Assembly (NCBI RefSeq): GCF_007859305.1
Contig: NZ_VOHE01000002.1
Location: 1-64,000, forward strand
From: Luteimonas wenzhouensis
Lineage (GTDB): Bacteria > Pseudomonadota > Gammaproteobacteria > Xanthomonadales > Xanthomonadaceae
Direction of reading: 5' to 3'
DNA: 64,000 bases
Part shown: piece by piece, positions 7,843 through 17,117 of the stretch
How the letters are laid out: every line of letters begins with the position of its first letter
Position numbering within the stretch: position 1 is the first letter of the stretch
Translations under genes and position numbers: made by a program
Notes under the pieces: generated by a model
The model's database searches: none
The model's input: the letters and a program-made list of their open reading frames with translations, nothing else
Told to the model about the DNA's origin: nothing

Positions 7843-9561
7843 TCATCGGTCGCCATAAAGCTCCGTATGGTCGACACGCTCTTTCACGGTTCGCGTTATC
7901 GGTTCAATGTCGCGATGAGGAACGACGCGAGCAATGTTTTCCGCATCCTCTGTCAAGCCGATCGCGACGGTGAGCCTGCCCCCGATTTCGGTACCGAACT
8001 GTGGGAACTTCGCGCCGAGCGGATCCATCTCGATGAACCGGAATCGGCTCGACGAACCGATCCGTCGTAACAGATCGAGCTGTCCCGCTTCGATGGCCCG
8101 GCGATAGAGTTCACAACCGGATCCGCCGCCGGTCACGAATATCGGCAGCCCTTCGCGCCATACAGAACCCTTGGGATACTCCCCAAGCCGAGTGCGCTGC
8201 TCCGTAACTCCTCGTGTATTGGTACGGGTGCCGTCGATCACGTTCGCGATGCATTTCGCGACTTTATTCACGAACTCCGAATCGATGGTGTCTACCTCGT
8301 TCGGACGCCTGCCGTATCGCTTCGCGAAGCCATCGGCAGGCTCGACCGGCGCTGCATCGTCCCATGCGAAATCGAGGTCGAGCTTGGAATGACGATTGTG
8401 GTACAGGTAGTGGGTTCCGAGCAGACGCACGGCGGAGAAAAAGATCGGAACTCGCGGCGAGGAATCCTGATTGTTCGGCAAGACGACGTTGAACGTCGCC
8501 ACGTCGAGAGTCGCCGCACCGATGTCGATCAGCGCGTGCAATCCTTCACTCACCTGGGGCGATACGAGGTAACCGGCGATCTGCGCCACGAACTCCGGCA
8601 CGACACCCGGCTCCGTCTCGAGGCCGACGTCCGCTTCGTCATTCCTCCACGCGGCGGCGATGTTCGACTCGCGGAGATCGTCCACTCCCGCCAGCCGCCA
8701 AGCGATCCGAGCGATGCGTCGGAACAGTTCGACGACCTCCGGTCTCTCGTGTGGCTCGGTGGGGCATCCGAAGTTCAATTCCCAACGAAGCGAACGGGCC
8801 ACCAGTTTCCGCCCGACTTCCGGGTGCCGATACAGGAACGCTCTGGCGTAGCGGATGACCAGGGCGAGATATGCCAGGGTGGCCGTTGGACACTCGTCGG
8901 AGCCGGCCATCTCTATGACCGGGAGCTTGAGATTCCCCCGGATATCGGAATCGGCAAGTCGCCGCCAACAGTACTCGCCATTCGATGTGCGGCAAACGAA
9001 GCCAGGCGTCACGTAGCGCCCGGTCGGCGACTCGTCGCCGGTGACCGCGGACCAATCGACGGGGACCAGATCGACACCCGCTCGAATCGCCACTTTCGTG
9101 AAGGCGGTTCCGAAATCCACGCCGATTCTGACGACCATGGGCGCAGCTCTCCCGCCCTGGTAATCGGGGTGCTGCAATGACCTGCCAGCGTCGCTCCAAT
9201 CCGGCATGACCAGCGAGCGCCCCGCATCGATGCGTGGCCGAAAGACCGGCGTCGGCGCCGTCCGGTTCGAAGGCGTGGGTCGGTTCTCGGAAGAGGAACC
9301 AGCGTGGCTCGGGCCGACCGGTTTTTCGCCATCTACCCGCCCCCTCATCATACTGGCCGTCCCGACACCGGAGCGATTGCTCGCTCCACCGGACGCTCTC
9401 CCACCGGAAGGCGCGGGTTTCGAGTGAAGTGCGTCGTCGCGTCGATCGTGAGCCGGCGCTTCGGGAACGTCGGGTTTTCCATCCTGGCGTACCGTTACCT
9501 TCGACGTCACTCCGAACAGGGCTCGTTTGGCGTCCCGAAGTTGTTCTTTCCAGCTCTTCAC
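7843..9561 (-). CDS. Actin/Hsp70-fold ATPase in the DISARM operon
   Basis: A 572-residue protein. Residues 1-130 are basic and then low in complexity, probably disordered. The rest has the ATPase signatures of the actin/Hsp70/sugar kinase fold: phosphate-1 loop IGVDFGTAFTKVAI (about 146-159), phosphate-2 loop ALIDIGAATLDVATF (343-357) and adenosine loop IFVTGGGSGCEL (474-485). No peptide-binding domain of DnaK is evident, so it is not a normal chaperone. The GTG start at 9561 overlaps the stop of the upstream SNF2 gene (GTGA), which strongly suggests the two proteins work as a pair. It is not one of the defined DISARM core genes. Its role is unknown; a nucleotide switch that controls or assembles the SNF2 partner is a guess. 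Confidence 0.85.
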   Translation of the reverse strand: MKSWKEQLRDAKRALFGVTSKVTVRQDGKPDVPEAPAHDRRDDALHSKPAPSGGRASGGASNRSGVGTASMMRGRVDGEKPVGPSHAGSSSENRPTPSNRTAPTPVFRPRIDAGRSLVMPDWSDAGRSLQHPDYQGGRAAPMVVRIGVDFGTAFTKVAIRAGVDLVPVDWSAVTGDESPTGRYVTPGFVCRTSNGEYCWRRLADSDIRGNLKLPVIEMAGSDECPTATLAYLALVIRYARAFLYRHPEVGRKLVARSLRWELNFGCPTEPHERPEVVELFRRIARIAWRLAGVDDLRESNIAAAWRNDEADVGLETEPGVVPEFVAQIAGYLVSPQVSEGLHALIDIGAATLDVATFNVVLPNNQDSSPRVPIFFSAVRLLGTHYLYHNRHSKLDLDFAWDDAAPVEPADGFAKRYGRRPNEVDTIDSEFVNKVAKCIANVIDGTRTNTRGVTEQRTRLGEYPKGSVWREGLPIFVTGGGSGCELYRRAIEAGQLDLLRRIGSSSRFRFIEMDPLGAKFPQFGTEIGGRLTVAIGLTEDAENIARVVPHRDIEPITRTVKERVDHTELYGDR

Positions 9562-12500
9562 GGCCTTTGCCCCTCCCGCACCACGTCCACGAGCAAGACG
9601 CAGATCTCACGCGTTTCCGCCGAAAAAGACTGGCTCTTCCTGGCCAGCGTCGCCCGGCGCGTCTCCATCCTCGCCAGGAAGTCCTCCAGCTTCTTGCGCT
9701 CCGCGTTCGCCAGCCCCTTGCGTCGCTTGCCATCCGGGCTGTTCCCATACAGCGAAGCGAAGGTCTCGTGACTCGCGATGCGTTTCTCGAATCCTTCACG
9801 TTTCTTGCGGACGTGGTCGTCCAGCAGCTGCGACAGCACGTCGGCACGATCACGGTTTTCGCGCCACTTCTCGTCCTTGAGTGCCCTGTAGCGATCTCTG
9901 AGAAATTCCTCGCATCGCTCCACGGCGGCTACCCCGGCCTCGGAAGCGACATCGACCGCTACCGTCGGCCAGTCGACGCCGGATTGCCTGACCGTGTCGA
10001 GCAGGGTTTCCGCTGCTCGATCGTCGCGGGACAAATCCCGATCGAGCGATACGGCAGCGACAAGAAGATGTTCTTCCTCCTTAACGCCCGAAAAACTCGC
10101 CAATCGGGCCATCAGGACGTATCGGCCCGCCGCGACGCCATTGGTGGCGACTCTGGACGCATAGAGCGGAAAGTGGGCCTCACCGTCTTCGGCCTTGTGC
10201 GACAGGAAGCGGACGATCGGGTGGAAGCGATGGACGATCTCTTCCCCGGGTTTCGGCTTCTCGGTGATCCTGTCGGTGAAGCGGCAACGCCGTGTCTGGC
10301 CGGTGCCCAGGCCGGTCTTCCCGACCAGATTCTCCTTTCGGACGAACTCGTCCAGCTCCGCCGCCAAGCCGGGGCTCAGGCCGATGTCGAAGGTGTCGGG
10401 CTCGCCGCGTGCCGCGACGAACCGGCAGCCTGGAACGCTCTTGAGGTAACCGTCCACGTATCGGATCAGGTCGTGGCGGGTGACGGTCCTTCCCTCTCCA
10501 CGCGCCGCTTCGATCTGCGCCAGCAACTGCTGGCCATGGGCGACCAGTTGGATCGCCTCTCGCTCCAGCTCCTCTTGTTTGCGTTTGGCGTTCTCGATCG
10601 CGAGCGCCACTTCCTCGATCAGGCGCGCTTCTTCCGCAGCTGTCAGATGCTTGGAGAGCAGCACGTCTTCGAGGCGCCTGACCTTGCCCAGGATCTCTTC
10701 CGTTTCACCCAGTGTGCTCTCGAAGACACCGATGCGCTTGGCCAAACGGGTCAAGATCATGGCGTCGATGGTCTCCTTGTGCACGAAGTTCCAGACCAGG
10801 ATGCGGTTCGACCGTTGCCCGATTCGATCGATACGGCCGATACGCTGCTCGATGCGCATCGGGTTCCACGGCAAGTCGTAATTGACCACGAGCCTGCAGA
10901 ACTGCAGATCGACGCCCTCGGCGGCCACGTCGGTGCACACCAACACACGGCAGGTGCGATCTTCCCGAAAGGCGTTGACCACCATTTCCTTGTCGAACTC
11001 TGCGCCCCCCATCAGCAGCCCCGCCTCGACGTTCTCGGCGGAGAGTCGATCGACGAGATAGCGGGCCGTGCCACGGAAGGTCGTGAACACGATCGCCTTG
11101 TCCTCACGATCCTCGGCCAGGAACTTCTTCAAGGCATCCTTCAGCTTCGCGAACTTCGAATCCTGCCGGGTGAGTTCGCCAGGATCGAACTCGCGGAGCA
11201 CCCGATCGGCCAGATACCGCCTGAGCCCCGACGACGCGTCCCTTATCCTGTCTTCGTCCTCGTCCGTCTCGTCCGACGCCACGGCCATGGCGTCCGCGTC
11301 CATCACGTCGTCGCGCCAGGTGCGCAGCAGTGCGGCGGGGCTGGACGCGACCATCCGCTGGGGCGTACTGAGGAGGAAGCCGTGCTCGATGCCGTTGATC
11401 AGCGCGTACTCCCGCGTACCCTCAGTGATCGCCTGGTAAAGCTCCGCTTCGACGGGCGACATCTCCGCCTCGAACACGGTGACGTCACGCAGGACCCGAT
11501 CGGTCTGCACTTCGCGCTTTCGCGTACGGGTGACGATGTGCGCGATCAGGTTGAGCCGCTCGATCTTGGCCGCGAATTCGACGCGCCTCTCGTTCGTCCA
11601 TTCCCCGACCGCCTCGGCTTCCTCGATCAGACGATCGACGCGCTCGGATCTCTCGAAGTAACGCGACGACTTAATCTGCTGAATCGCATCCACGATGCGC
11701 CGGGCGTCGCTCGACGGATTACGGACCACGTCGCTGGCGGCGATCACCGGACGATTGGCGAGGACGACGTTTCGGAAGTCCTCCGGATACTCGAAATGAT
11801 CCGGGTCGAGCAGACGCAATACGTTGAACAGATCGTCCGAGTCGAGGTTGATCGGCGTGGCCGACAGCATCACCTGATGCGTGCTGACGTCGCGCAACAG
11901 GCTTCCGGTTCGCCACGCGCCCGTCTCTTCGTTGCGCATGTAGTGCGCTTCGTCGAAGATCACCAAGTCGAGCAGGGGCTCCCGGTCGGCGTGGCGATAG
12001 AGAAGGTCGGCGAGCCTGGCACGGGCCGACCGGCGCGGGGTGTCGCTCTGGGACGGATCCCAGCCGCTCGGAACACGGATGCCTTGGTAGCTGACGATCC
12101 ATGCCCTTTCCCGGTGCTCGCTCGAATCGAGATCCTGCAAGAGTTCGGCCGCATCGACGACACGCGCGTCGAGACCGAAACGCGACGAGAGTTCGAGTCG
12201 CCACTTCTCCCTCAGCATCGCGGGGCAAACGACGAGCAACCGTCGCATGTCGTAACGGGCTCGCAGTTCGGTCCAGATCAGTCCCGCCTCGATCGTCTTG
12301 CCCAGGCCAACCTCGTCCGCTATCAACAGGCCGTTGACCGGCGAGTCCAGCAGGGTCAGCAACGGCTTGTACTGGTGCGGATAGAAATCCGTCTCCGTCA
12401 ACCCCATGGCGTAGACGACGCTCGACAGCCGACCTGCGAGGTGGACGTGCGTGAGCAGCCGCCGCAGGTCGTCCACCCGCCCGTAGCGCCCCTCCCGGAT

Positions 12501-12689
12501 CAGCTCGTGGACGTCGTCGTCGCCCGACTCGGCCTCGACCAGCTCATCCTCGTAATGCCAATCCAGGCGGCCGTTCCAGTTCACCCGGTACTGGAGGCCG
12601 GAGGCGCGCGGACGGGTCTGGTCGGTAACCGTGCCGATCTTGGCCGGATCGTCGATGTGGCGGACGAGTTGTCCTGGATTCCATGGCAT
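9558..12689 (-). CDS. RapA-like SNF2 family ATPase, second helicase of the DISARM operon
   Basis: A 1043-residue SNF2/SF2 ATPase, distinct from DrmD upstream. Residues 1-50 look like the small Tudor/SH3-like beta domain at the front of RapA-type proteins (LQYRVNWNGRLDWHYEDELV). Helicase motifs are complete: LLIADEVGLGKTIEAGL (about 121-137), VIFDEAHYMRN (243-253), MLSATPIN, VFTTFRGTARYL and EQRIGRIDRIGQR (614-626). The C-terminal 400 residues contain charged helical stretches that may form coiled coils. It begins 15 bases after drmMI with GAGGAA ahead of the ATG and overlaps the actin-like gene by 4 bases. It probably translocates on double-stranded DNA; it is not a core component of class 1 DISARM as I know it. 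Confidence 0.88.
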   Translation of the reverse strand: MPWNPGQLVRHIDDPAKIGTVTDQTRPRASGLQYRVNWNGRLDWHYEDELVEAESGDDDVHELIREGRYGRVDDLRRLLTHVHLAGRLSSVVYAMGLTETDFYPHQYKPLLTLLDSPVNGLLIADEVGLGKTIEAGLIWTELRARYDMRRLLVVCPAMLREKWRLELSSRFGLDARVVDAAELLQDLDSSEHRERAWIVSYQGIRVPSGWDPSQSDTPRRSARARLADLLYRHADREPLLDLVIFDEAHYMRNEETGAWRTGSLLRDVSTHQVMLSATPINLDSDDLFNVLRLLDPDHFEYPEDFRNVVLANRPVIAASDVVRNPSSDARRIVDAIQQIKSSRYFERSERVDRLIEEAEAVGEWTNERRVEFAAKIERLNLIAHIVTRTRKREVQTDRVLRDVTVFEAEMSPVEAELYQAITEGTREYALINGIEHGFLLSTPQRMVASSPAALLRTWRDDVMDADAMAVASDETDEDEDRIRDASSGLRRYLADRVLREFDPGELTRQDSKFAKLKDALKKFLAEDREDKAIVFTTFRGTARYLVDRLSAENVEAGLLMGGAEFDKEMVVNAFREDRTCRVLVCTDVAAEGVDLQFCRLVVNYDLPWNPMRIEQRIGRIDRIGQRSNRILVWNFVHKETIDAMILTRLAKRIGVFESTLGETEEILGKVRRLEDVLLSKHLTAAEEARLIEEVALAIENAKRKQEELEREAIQLVAHGQQLLAQIEAARGEGRTVTRHDLIRYVDGYLKSVPGCRFVAARGEPDTFDIGLSPGLAAELDEFVRKENLVGKTGLGTGQTRRCRFTDRITEKPKPGEEIVHRFHPIVRFLSHKAEDGEAHFPLYASRVATNGVAAGRYVLMARLASFSGVKEEEHLLVAAVSLDRDLSRDDRAAETLLDTVRQSGVDWPTVAVDVASEAGVAAVERCEEFLRDRYRALKDEKWRENRDRADVLSQLLDDHVRKKREGFEKRIASHETFASLYGNSPDGKRRKGLANAERKKLEDFLARMETRRATLARKSQSFSAETREICVLLVDVVREGQRP

Positions 12690-12704
12690 GTCGGGCGTTC
12701 CTCG

Positions 12705-15700
12705 CTATTCAACCAATCGGTACCGGGCACCGCGCCGTTCCCCTTGGCGCTCGACGAGGCCACGCGCAACGAGATCGGCGATGAGGGTGTTCCATTGGCC
12801 ATCGCTGAGTCCGGTGGCGGCGACGATGTCCGACTTGGCGTGCCACCCTGGGGAGGAACTCAGGAAGTCGAGGATGGCGTCCGCAGGCATCGCTGTGTAG
12901 CGAGCGCGTGATTCGGCGGCTTCAAGGTAGTCGCTCTCGTTCGCCGATGCGGCATAGACGACCGAATTGCCAACCGATGCTGTCGCAGCCGAAGGCATGC
13001 CCAAGTCGAGGGTGGCTTGTGTCGCTTCCTCCGCGCCATGACGTACGCGAGGTGCGCGTGCGGAGGAAGGGCGAGTGGCGTTTTCACGCAGCCCACGAGT
13101 GACTTCCTCCTCGTAGCGTTGCCGATTGAGGTCCGACAGGCGGCGCAGGACTTCCAGGCGTGCGGGCTCCGAAATGGTGAAGCGTACGCGGTCGTTCTCG
13201 GGAAGGTACGTGACTGAGTGGAAGCCGTGATCGAGATGAAGATCGTCCCAACCATAGGCAAGGGCGGTCGCCTCGTCGATCCGTACCTGCAGAGTCCGAA
13301 GTTCCTGAATGTGTTGGTCTGCCTCGTCTGGATCGTGAAAGCGTCTGTAGAGTCGGGTCAGGCCAACCCTCTCGGTCCGCATGATTTCAGATCGGAGTGC
13401 GTGGAAGGTATCGCCAAGCTCTTCCAAGCCAGGATCATGCACTCCAGGCAATGGAAACGTCTCGAATGCATCCGATGGGCTGTATCGAAGATCGCTCTTC
13501 AGCTTGGAAGAATGCTGCCAGGCGAACACGCCGTGGAGGCTCGACTGGAACAGCGCGAAGTCAGCGGCACTGCCGAACGCGAACGCCACGATCTGATCGG
13601 AAAATACCGTGGTGGGATCGACGAGCGCGAAAGCGAGGGTCTTGCTTACCCTCGCAACCACCAATACTCGAGCCAGCGGCCGTGCCGCCGGATCCCAATG
13701 GTCGGGATGCTGGCAAAACGTCGCTCCCCGTCCGATAGCGTGATACAGCCCCGGACGCACGTTCCAGTGCTGCCACCACATAGACATGATGTTTCGGTAG
13801 GACTTTTCCTTGCTCTTTTCCAGCCGCTCGGGGTAGACACGTTCCTTGACCCACGCGTAGGGCTCGCGGTAGGTCGCGGCCTTCTCCTCCGGCCAGTCCC
13901 AGAAGTTGATGACCCAACGACTCGCGCGCTGTTCCGGGTCCGAGTTCACGTCTTCGCCGTTGAGGTAGGGGAAGATCACCTCCGCGTTTCGTGGATCGGC
14001 ATCGAGCATCCGCTGGGCTTCGTCGTGCGAAAGGACGAAGCCCATACCATTCACGAAAGAGCCGATAAACGCTTTCCCTTCGTTCGCTTTGAGCTTCTTC
14101 GGGCTCCATTCCTCCTGGTCGGACAGGAAGGCCGAAACGAACGAAACCGATCTACCGGACAGGATTCGTGCTCCAGTCCACTCGCCCCTGTGGACATGAA
14201 CGCGGCTGGTGACCACGGCGGCCTTGCCCGGCCAAGGCTCGTTCGGATACGCCGCGTAGATGGTCGCACCGTTCCGTGTCATCCACTCCAGCCCACCCTG
14301 CCGGGTATCGCCCTCGGCGATGGTGTTGACGGCCAACAACCCGAAGTTGCCGCCGTCGCGGAGCAGCCCGAACGCTCTCCGGAAGAAATGCGCGACGAGA
14401 TCGGTGTTCTTGCTCGCGGGCGGATGGATGGCGGCGAGGAACGTGTTGTACGTCGTGCCCAGCACCGTGCTGATGCGCTTTCCGCCGAGGAACGGCGGAT
14501 TGCCGATGAAAGCGTCGAACCCACCGTTCTCCCGCGCGAACACCTCCGGGAATTCCAGCGGCCAGTGGCACGGCCTGCGGGGCGGTTTGCCCTGCGGCAG
14601 GTCCACCGCCAGGGCGTCCCGAGCTCGACGCACCACCGCGTCTTCTGCGTCCTCGTCGCCGTCGAGATACCCTTGGGCTTCGATTGCCAGTGCCTGCAAC
14701 GCCGCCTCCAGCGCCGCGCCGCCGCCCGTCCGCAGCGCTTCGCCGACGAGGGCGTCGGCCACCCGCTCCGACGCTTCGAGCACCCGTCGCGCTTCGGCGT
14801 CCAATCGCGCCATGGCTTCCACGTCCCGGATGTCCCGGATTGGCGTCTCGCGCAGCCGCCTGCGGATCTCGATCGCGTCGCGCACCGCGCGCTCGACGTT
14901 GCGGCCGAACAGTCGCATCTGGCCCTCCCTACCGGAGGGCGTCATGGTCAGCTCCGTGAGCTGGTCGAGCCGGTGGATGCCGAGCAGGCTGTCGCCGCAG
15001 CGCAGGTTGTGGTCCAGAAAACCGAAGGGCCGGCCCTTGGCCAGGGTCGTGAGCCACAGGGAGAGCTTGGCCAGCTCCACCGCCAGCGGATTCATGTCCA
15101 CGCCGTAGAGGCAGCGCTCGGCGACGAGACGACGGGCGATGGTGAGGCGGTCGTCGAGGCTCGTCGGCATGGGGTCGAGACCGCCCAGGTCGTCCACCGT
15201 CTCGCCGTTCACGGTGATCCGACGACCGGCCGCTTCTGCCTCACCCCAGGCCTCGACCAGCCGTTCCGCGAGCCAGCGGCAGGCCTGTACCAGGAAGGCC
15301 CCCGATCCCATGGCCGGATCGCAGAGCTTCAGTTCGAGCAGTTCGTTGTCGGATTTGAGGCGCCATTCCTCGCGAGGAAACCCCTCGGCCGGCCCGACGT
15401 AGGCGACCGGCTCCAAGGTCGTCTCGACGATGGTCTCGGTGAGCGATTTCGGCGTGTAGTGGGTACCGGTTTCGCGCCGGTCGGTGCCCAGCGTGACCGC
15501 GAACGCCCCCTCCCGGTAGACGAGCGGCTCGCCCCAGTTGTCCGTACGAAGAAGGTTCGCGAACGGACGTACACGACCGGCGAGCTCGGACTCGCCGCCG
15601 CAGGCCTGGAGGAGCTTCCCGAAGAGGGCGTCGTCGGGCTCGCGTGACAGCGCGTTGCGCAACGCGGCTTCCGACCGCCCCGTGGTTTCCAGCAGCAGCG

Positions 15701-17117
15701 CGATCAGCGCGGCTTCGCCGTCCAGCCTGGCGGACTCGAGCTCGGCCAGGGCGACGTTTGGGTTCTTGGCCTTCTGAGACCCCACGAGCCCCAGGGTGAT
15801 CCGGGGGACTCGGCCCACGGTGTATTCGAGCAGGCCTTCGTAGACGTGGCCGATCTGTTCCACGTCCAAGGCCTTGTATGACAGAAGCATGGCGCCGCTT
15901 CGTTGCTCCAGAACCTGCAGGGCCTCCAGCAGCATCAGCACGGTGCGGTTGTCGATGGGGAGCGGTGACGCCGGGGTGTCGCGCCAGTTCGATCCCTTGG
16001 CCCGCCCCTCCAGGAACGGGAAACGGTCCGGGTCGAACAGGGAGCCGCCGAGCGCCGGCAGACGCAGGCTCTCGTGCTCCATCCCACCGTACACGGCTCG
16101 GAACACCGCGAGGAGTCGCGACCATGCGTCGTGGCGTCGTTCCAGCACCTCCGGCCCGTGACGGCCGGCCTCGTCGGCCAACTGCGCGCGCAGCGGGGAG
16201 ACGGCGTAACAGCGGTCGTATACCGGGTCGCCCAGCAGGAGCAGGCCGCGCTCCTCGGCGCAGAGCACGAACACCAACCGCATCATGACCGTGAGGCCGG
16301 CTTCGTAAAGCTCCGCCGGTCGCACGTCGCGCAGCAGTTCGCGGTTGCGGTCCACGTCGGCCCGGTCGAGCGCCTGGACCAGCACCTCCACCGCCCGGCG
16401 CACCTGCTGGCCCAGGGTGTCGGTCACTTCTTCCTGGTACTCGAGCGATTTTTCCAGCAACGCCACGAGGGTCTCGTCCGCCGGACCGAAACAACGGCGG
16501 ACCCCGAGGAGGGAGCTGAACGCCTGGAGCGTCACCGGCTCCTGGAACCAGAGGCGCGCGTACCAGGAGGCGTGTCCCGACGTCGCGCCGACCGGTGCGT
16601 TCACCAGCGTCCACCGCTCGCCATCGGTGACGAGCCCGAGCCGCACGCCCGTCGCGCGGCAAAGCAGCGTCATGCGCTTGATGGCCGATGCGGGCCACCC
16701 GTCGCCGACGAGGGGAGATTCGAGGCCGGTGCCGGGCGGGTGCACGGCGACGAGCAGGCGCGCTTCGCCGTCCGCCAGGACCGCCCAATCCGGCGCGATC
16801 GTGATCCCGTGTTCCGGCGACGTGTAGGAGAAGGAGCCGTCGAACTCCCCACGGGGCTTCAACACCTTGGGGTCGTACTCGAGCAACTCTTCCAGCACGA
16901 GCCGGACCCATTCTCGGTGCAGCGCTTCGAGTTGCGGGTCGGCCTCGTCCACGGCTTCCCGCCACTCCTCGTGGGCGCTCCGCAGGCGCCGACGATCCCT
17001 GGTCTCGACCGCTTCGATACCCTGGGGGAACACCGCGTCGAGGATCGGCACCGCGAGGAACGGGCCGGACCACTCGACGAGCGAGAGCCACTCGGTATGT
17101 CGGGAGACGCCGTTCAT
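12705..17117 (-). CDS. drmMI: DISARM N6-adenine DNA methyltransferase DrmMI
   Basis: A 1470-residue large adenine methyltransferase of the Eco57I/PglX type. The AdoMet motif I is LCDPAMGSGAFLVQA (about 598-612) and the catalytic motif IV is IGNPPFLGGK (871-880, NPPF). The first 550 residues are a helical domain with a nuclease-like segment (FSYTSPEHGITIAPDWAVLADGEARLLVAV). The region after NPPF should hold target recognition. The last 60 residues look like a winged helix (DAILDFLSSSPGWHAKSDIV and on). Its job in class 1 DISARM is to mark host DNA. The ATG at 17117 overlaps the drmD stop (ATGA); upstream in-frame sequence is an open but non-coding frame inside drmD. No inactivating change seen. 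Confidence 0.93.
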   Translation of the reverse strand: MNGVSRHTEWLSLVEWSGPFLAVPILDAVFPQGIEAVETRDRRRLRSAHEEWREAVDEADPQLEALHREWVRLVLEELLEYDPKVLKPRGEFDGSFSYTSPEHGITIAPDWAVLADGEARLLVAVHPPGTGLESPLVGDGWPASAIKRMTLLCRATGVRLGLVTDGERWTLVNAPVGATSGHASWYARLWFQEPVTLQAFSSLLGVRRCFGPADETLVALLEKSLEYQEEVTDTLGQQVRRAVEVLVQALDRADVDRNRELLRDVRPAELYEAGLTVMMRLVFVLCAEERGLLLLGDPVYDRCYAVSPLRAQLADEAGRHGPEVLERRHDAWSRLLAVFRAVYGGMEHESLRLPALGGSLFDPDRFPFLEGRAKGSNWRDTPASPLPIDNRTVLMLLEALQVLEQRSGAMLLSYKALDVEQIGHVYEGLLEYTVGRVPRITLGLVGSQKAKNPNVALAELESARLDGEAALIALLLETTGRSEAALRNALSREPDDALFGKLLQACGGESELAGRVRPFANLLRTDNWGEPLVYREGAFAVTLGTDRRETGTHYTPKSLTETIVETTLEPVAYVGPAEGFPREEWRLKSDNELLELKLCDPAMGSGAFLVQACRWLAERLVEAWGEAEAAGRRITVNGETVDDLGGLDPMPTSLDDRLTIARRLVAERCLYGVDMNPLAVELAKLSLWLTTLAKGRPFGFLDHNLRCGDSLLGIHRLDQLTELTMTPSGREGQMRLFGRNVERAVRDAIEIRRRLRETPIRDIRDVEAMARLDAEARRVLEASERVADALVGEALRTGGGAALEAALQALAIEAQGYLDGDEDAEDAVVRRARDALAVDLPQGKPPRRPCHWPLEFPEVFARENGGFDAFIGNPPFLGGKRISTVLGTTYNTFLAAIHPPASKNTDLVAHFFRRAFGLLRDGGNFGLLAVNTIAEGDTRQGGLEWMTRNGATIYAAYPNEPWPGKAAVVTSRVHVHRGEWTGARILSGRSVSFVSAFLSDQEEWSPKKLKANEGKAFIGSFVNGMGFVLSHDEAQRMLDADPRNAEVIFPYLNGEDVNSDPEQRASRWVINFWDWPEEKAATYREPYAWVKERVYPERLEKSKEKSYRNIMSMWWQHWNVRPGLYHAIGRGATFCQHPDHWDPAARPLARVLVVARVSKTLAFALVDPTTVFSDQIVAFAFGSAADFALFQSSLHGVFAWQHSSKLKSDLRYSPSDAFETFPLPGVHDPGLEELGDTFHALRSEIMRTERVGLTRLYRRFHDPDEADQHIQELRTLQVRIDEATALAYGWDDLHLDHGFHSVTYLPENDRVRFTISEPARLEVLRRLSDLNRQRYEEEVTRGLRENATRPSSARAPRVRHGAEEATQATLDLGMPSAATASVGNSVVYAASANESDYLEAAESRARYTAMPADAILDFLSSSPGWHAKSDIVAATGLSDGQWNTLIADLVARGLVERQGERRGARYRLVE

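Noticed and set aside
7843-9561. DnaK/Hsp70 chaperone
   Set aside because: Only the ATPase fold motifs are present; there is no substrate-binding domain or DnaJ/GrpE neighbour.
9234-12911. 1225-codon open frame on the plus strand
   Set aside because: It runs antisense to the second SNF2 gene, which has complete helicase motifs; the plus-strand translation shows no family motif and is an effect of high GC.
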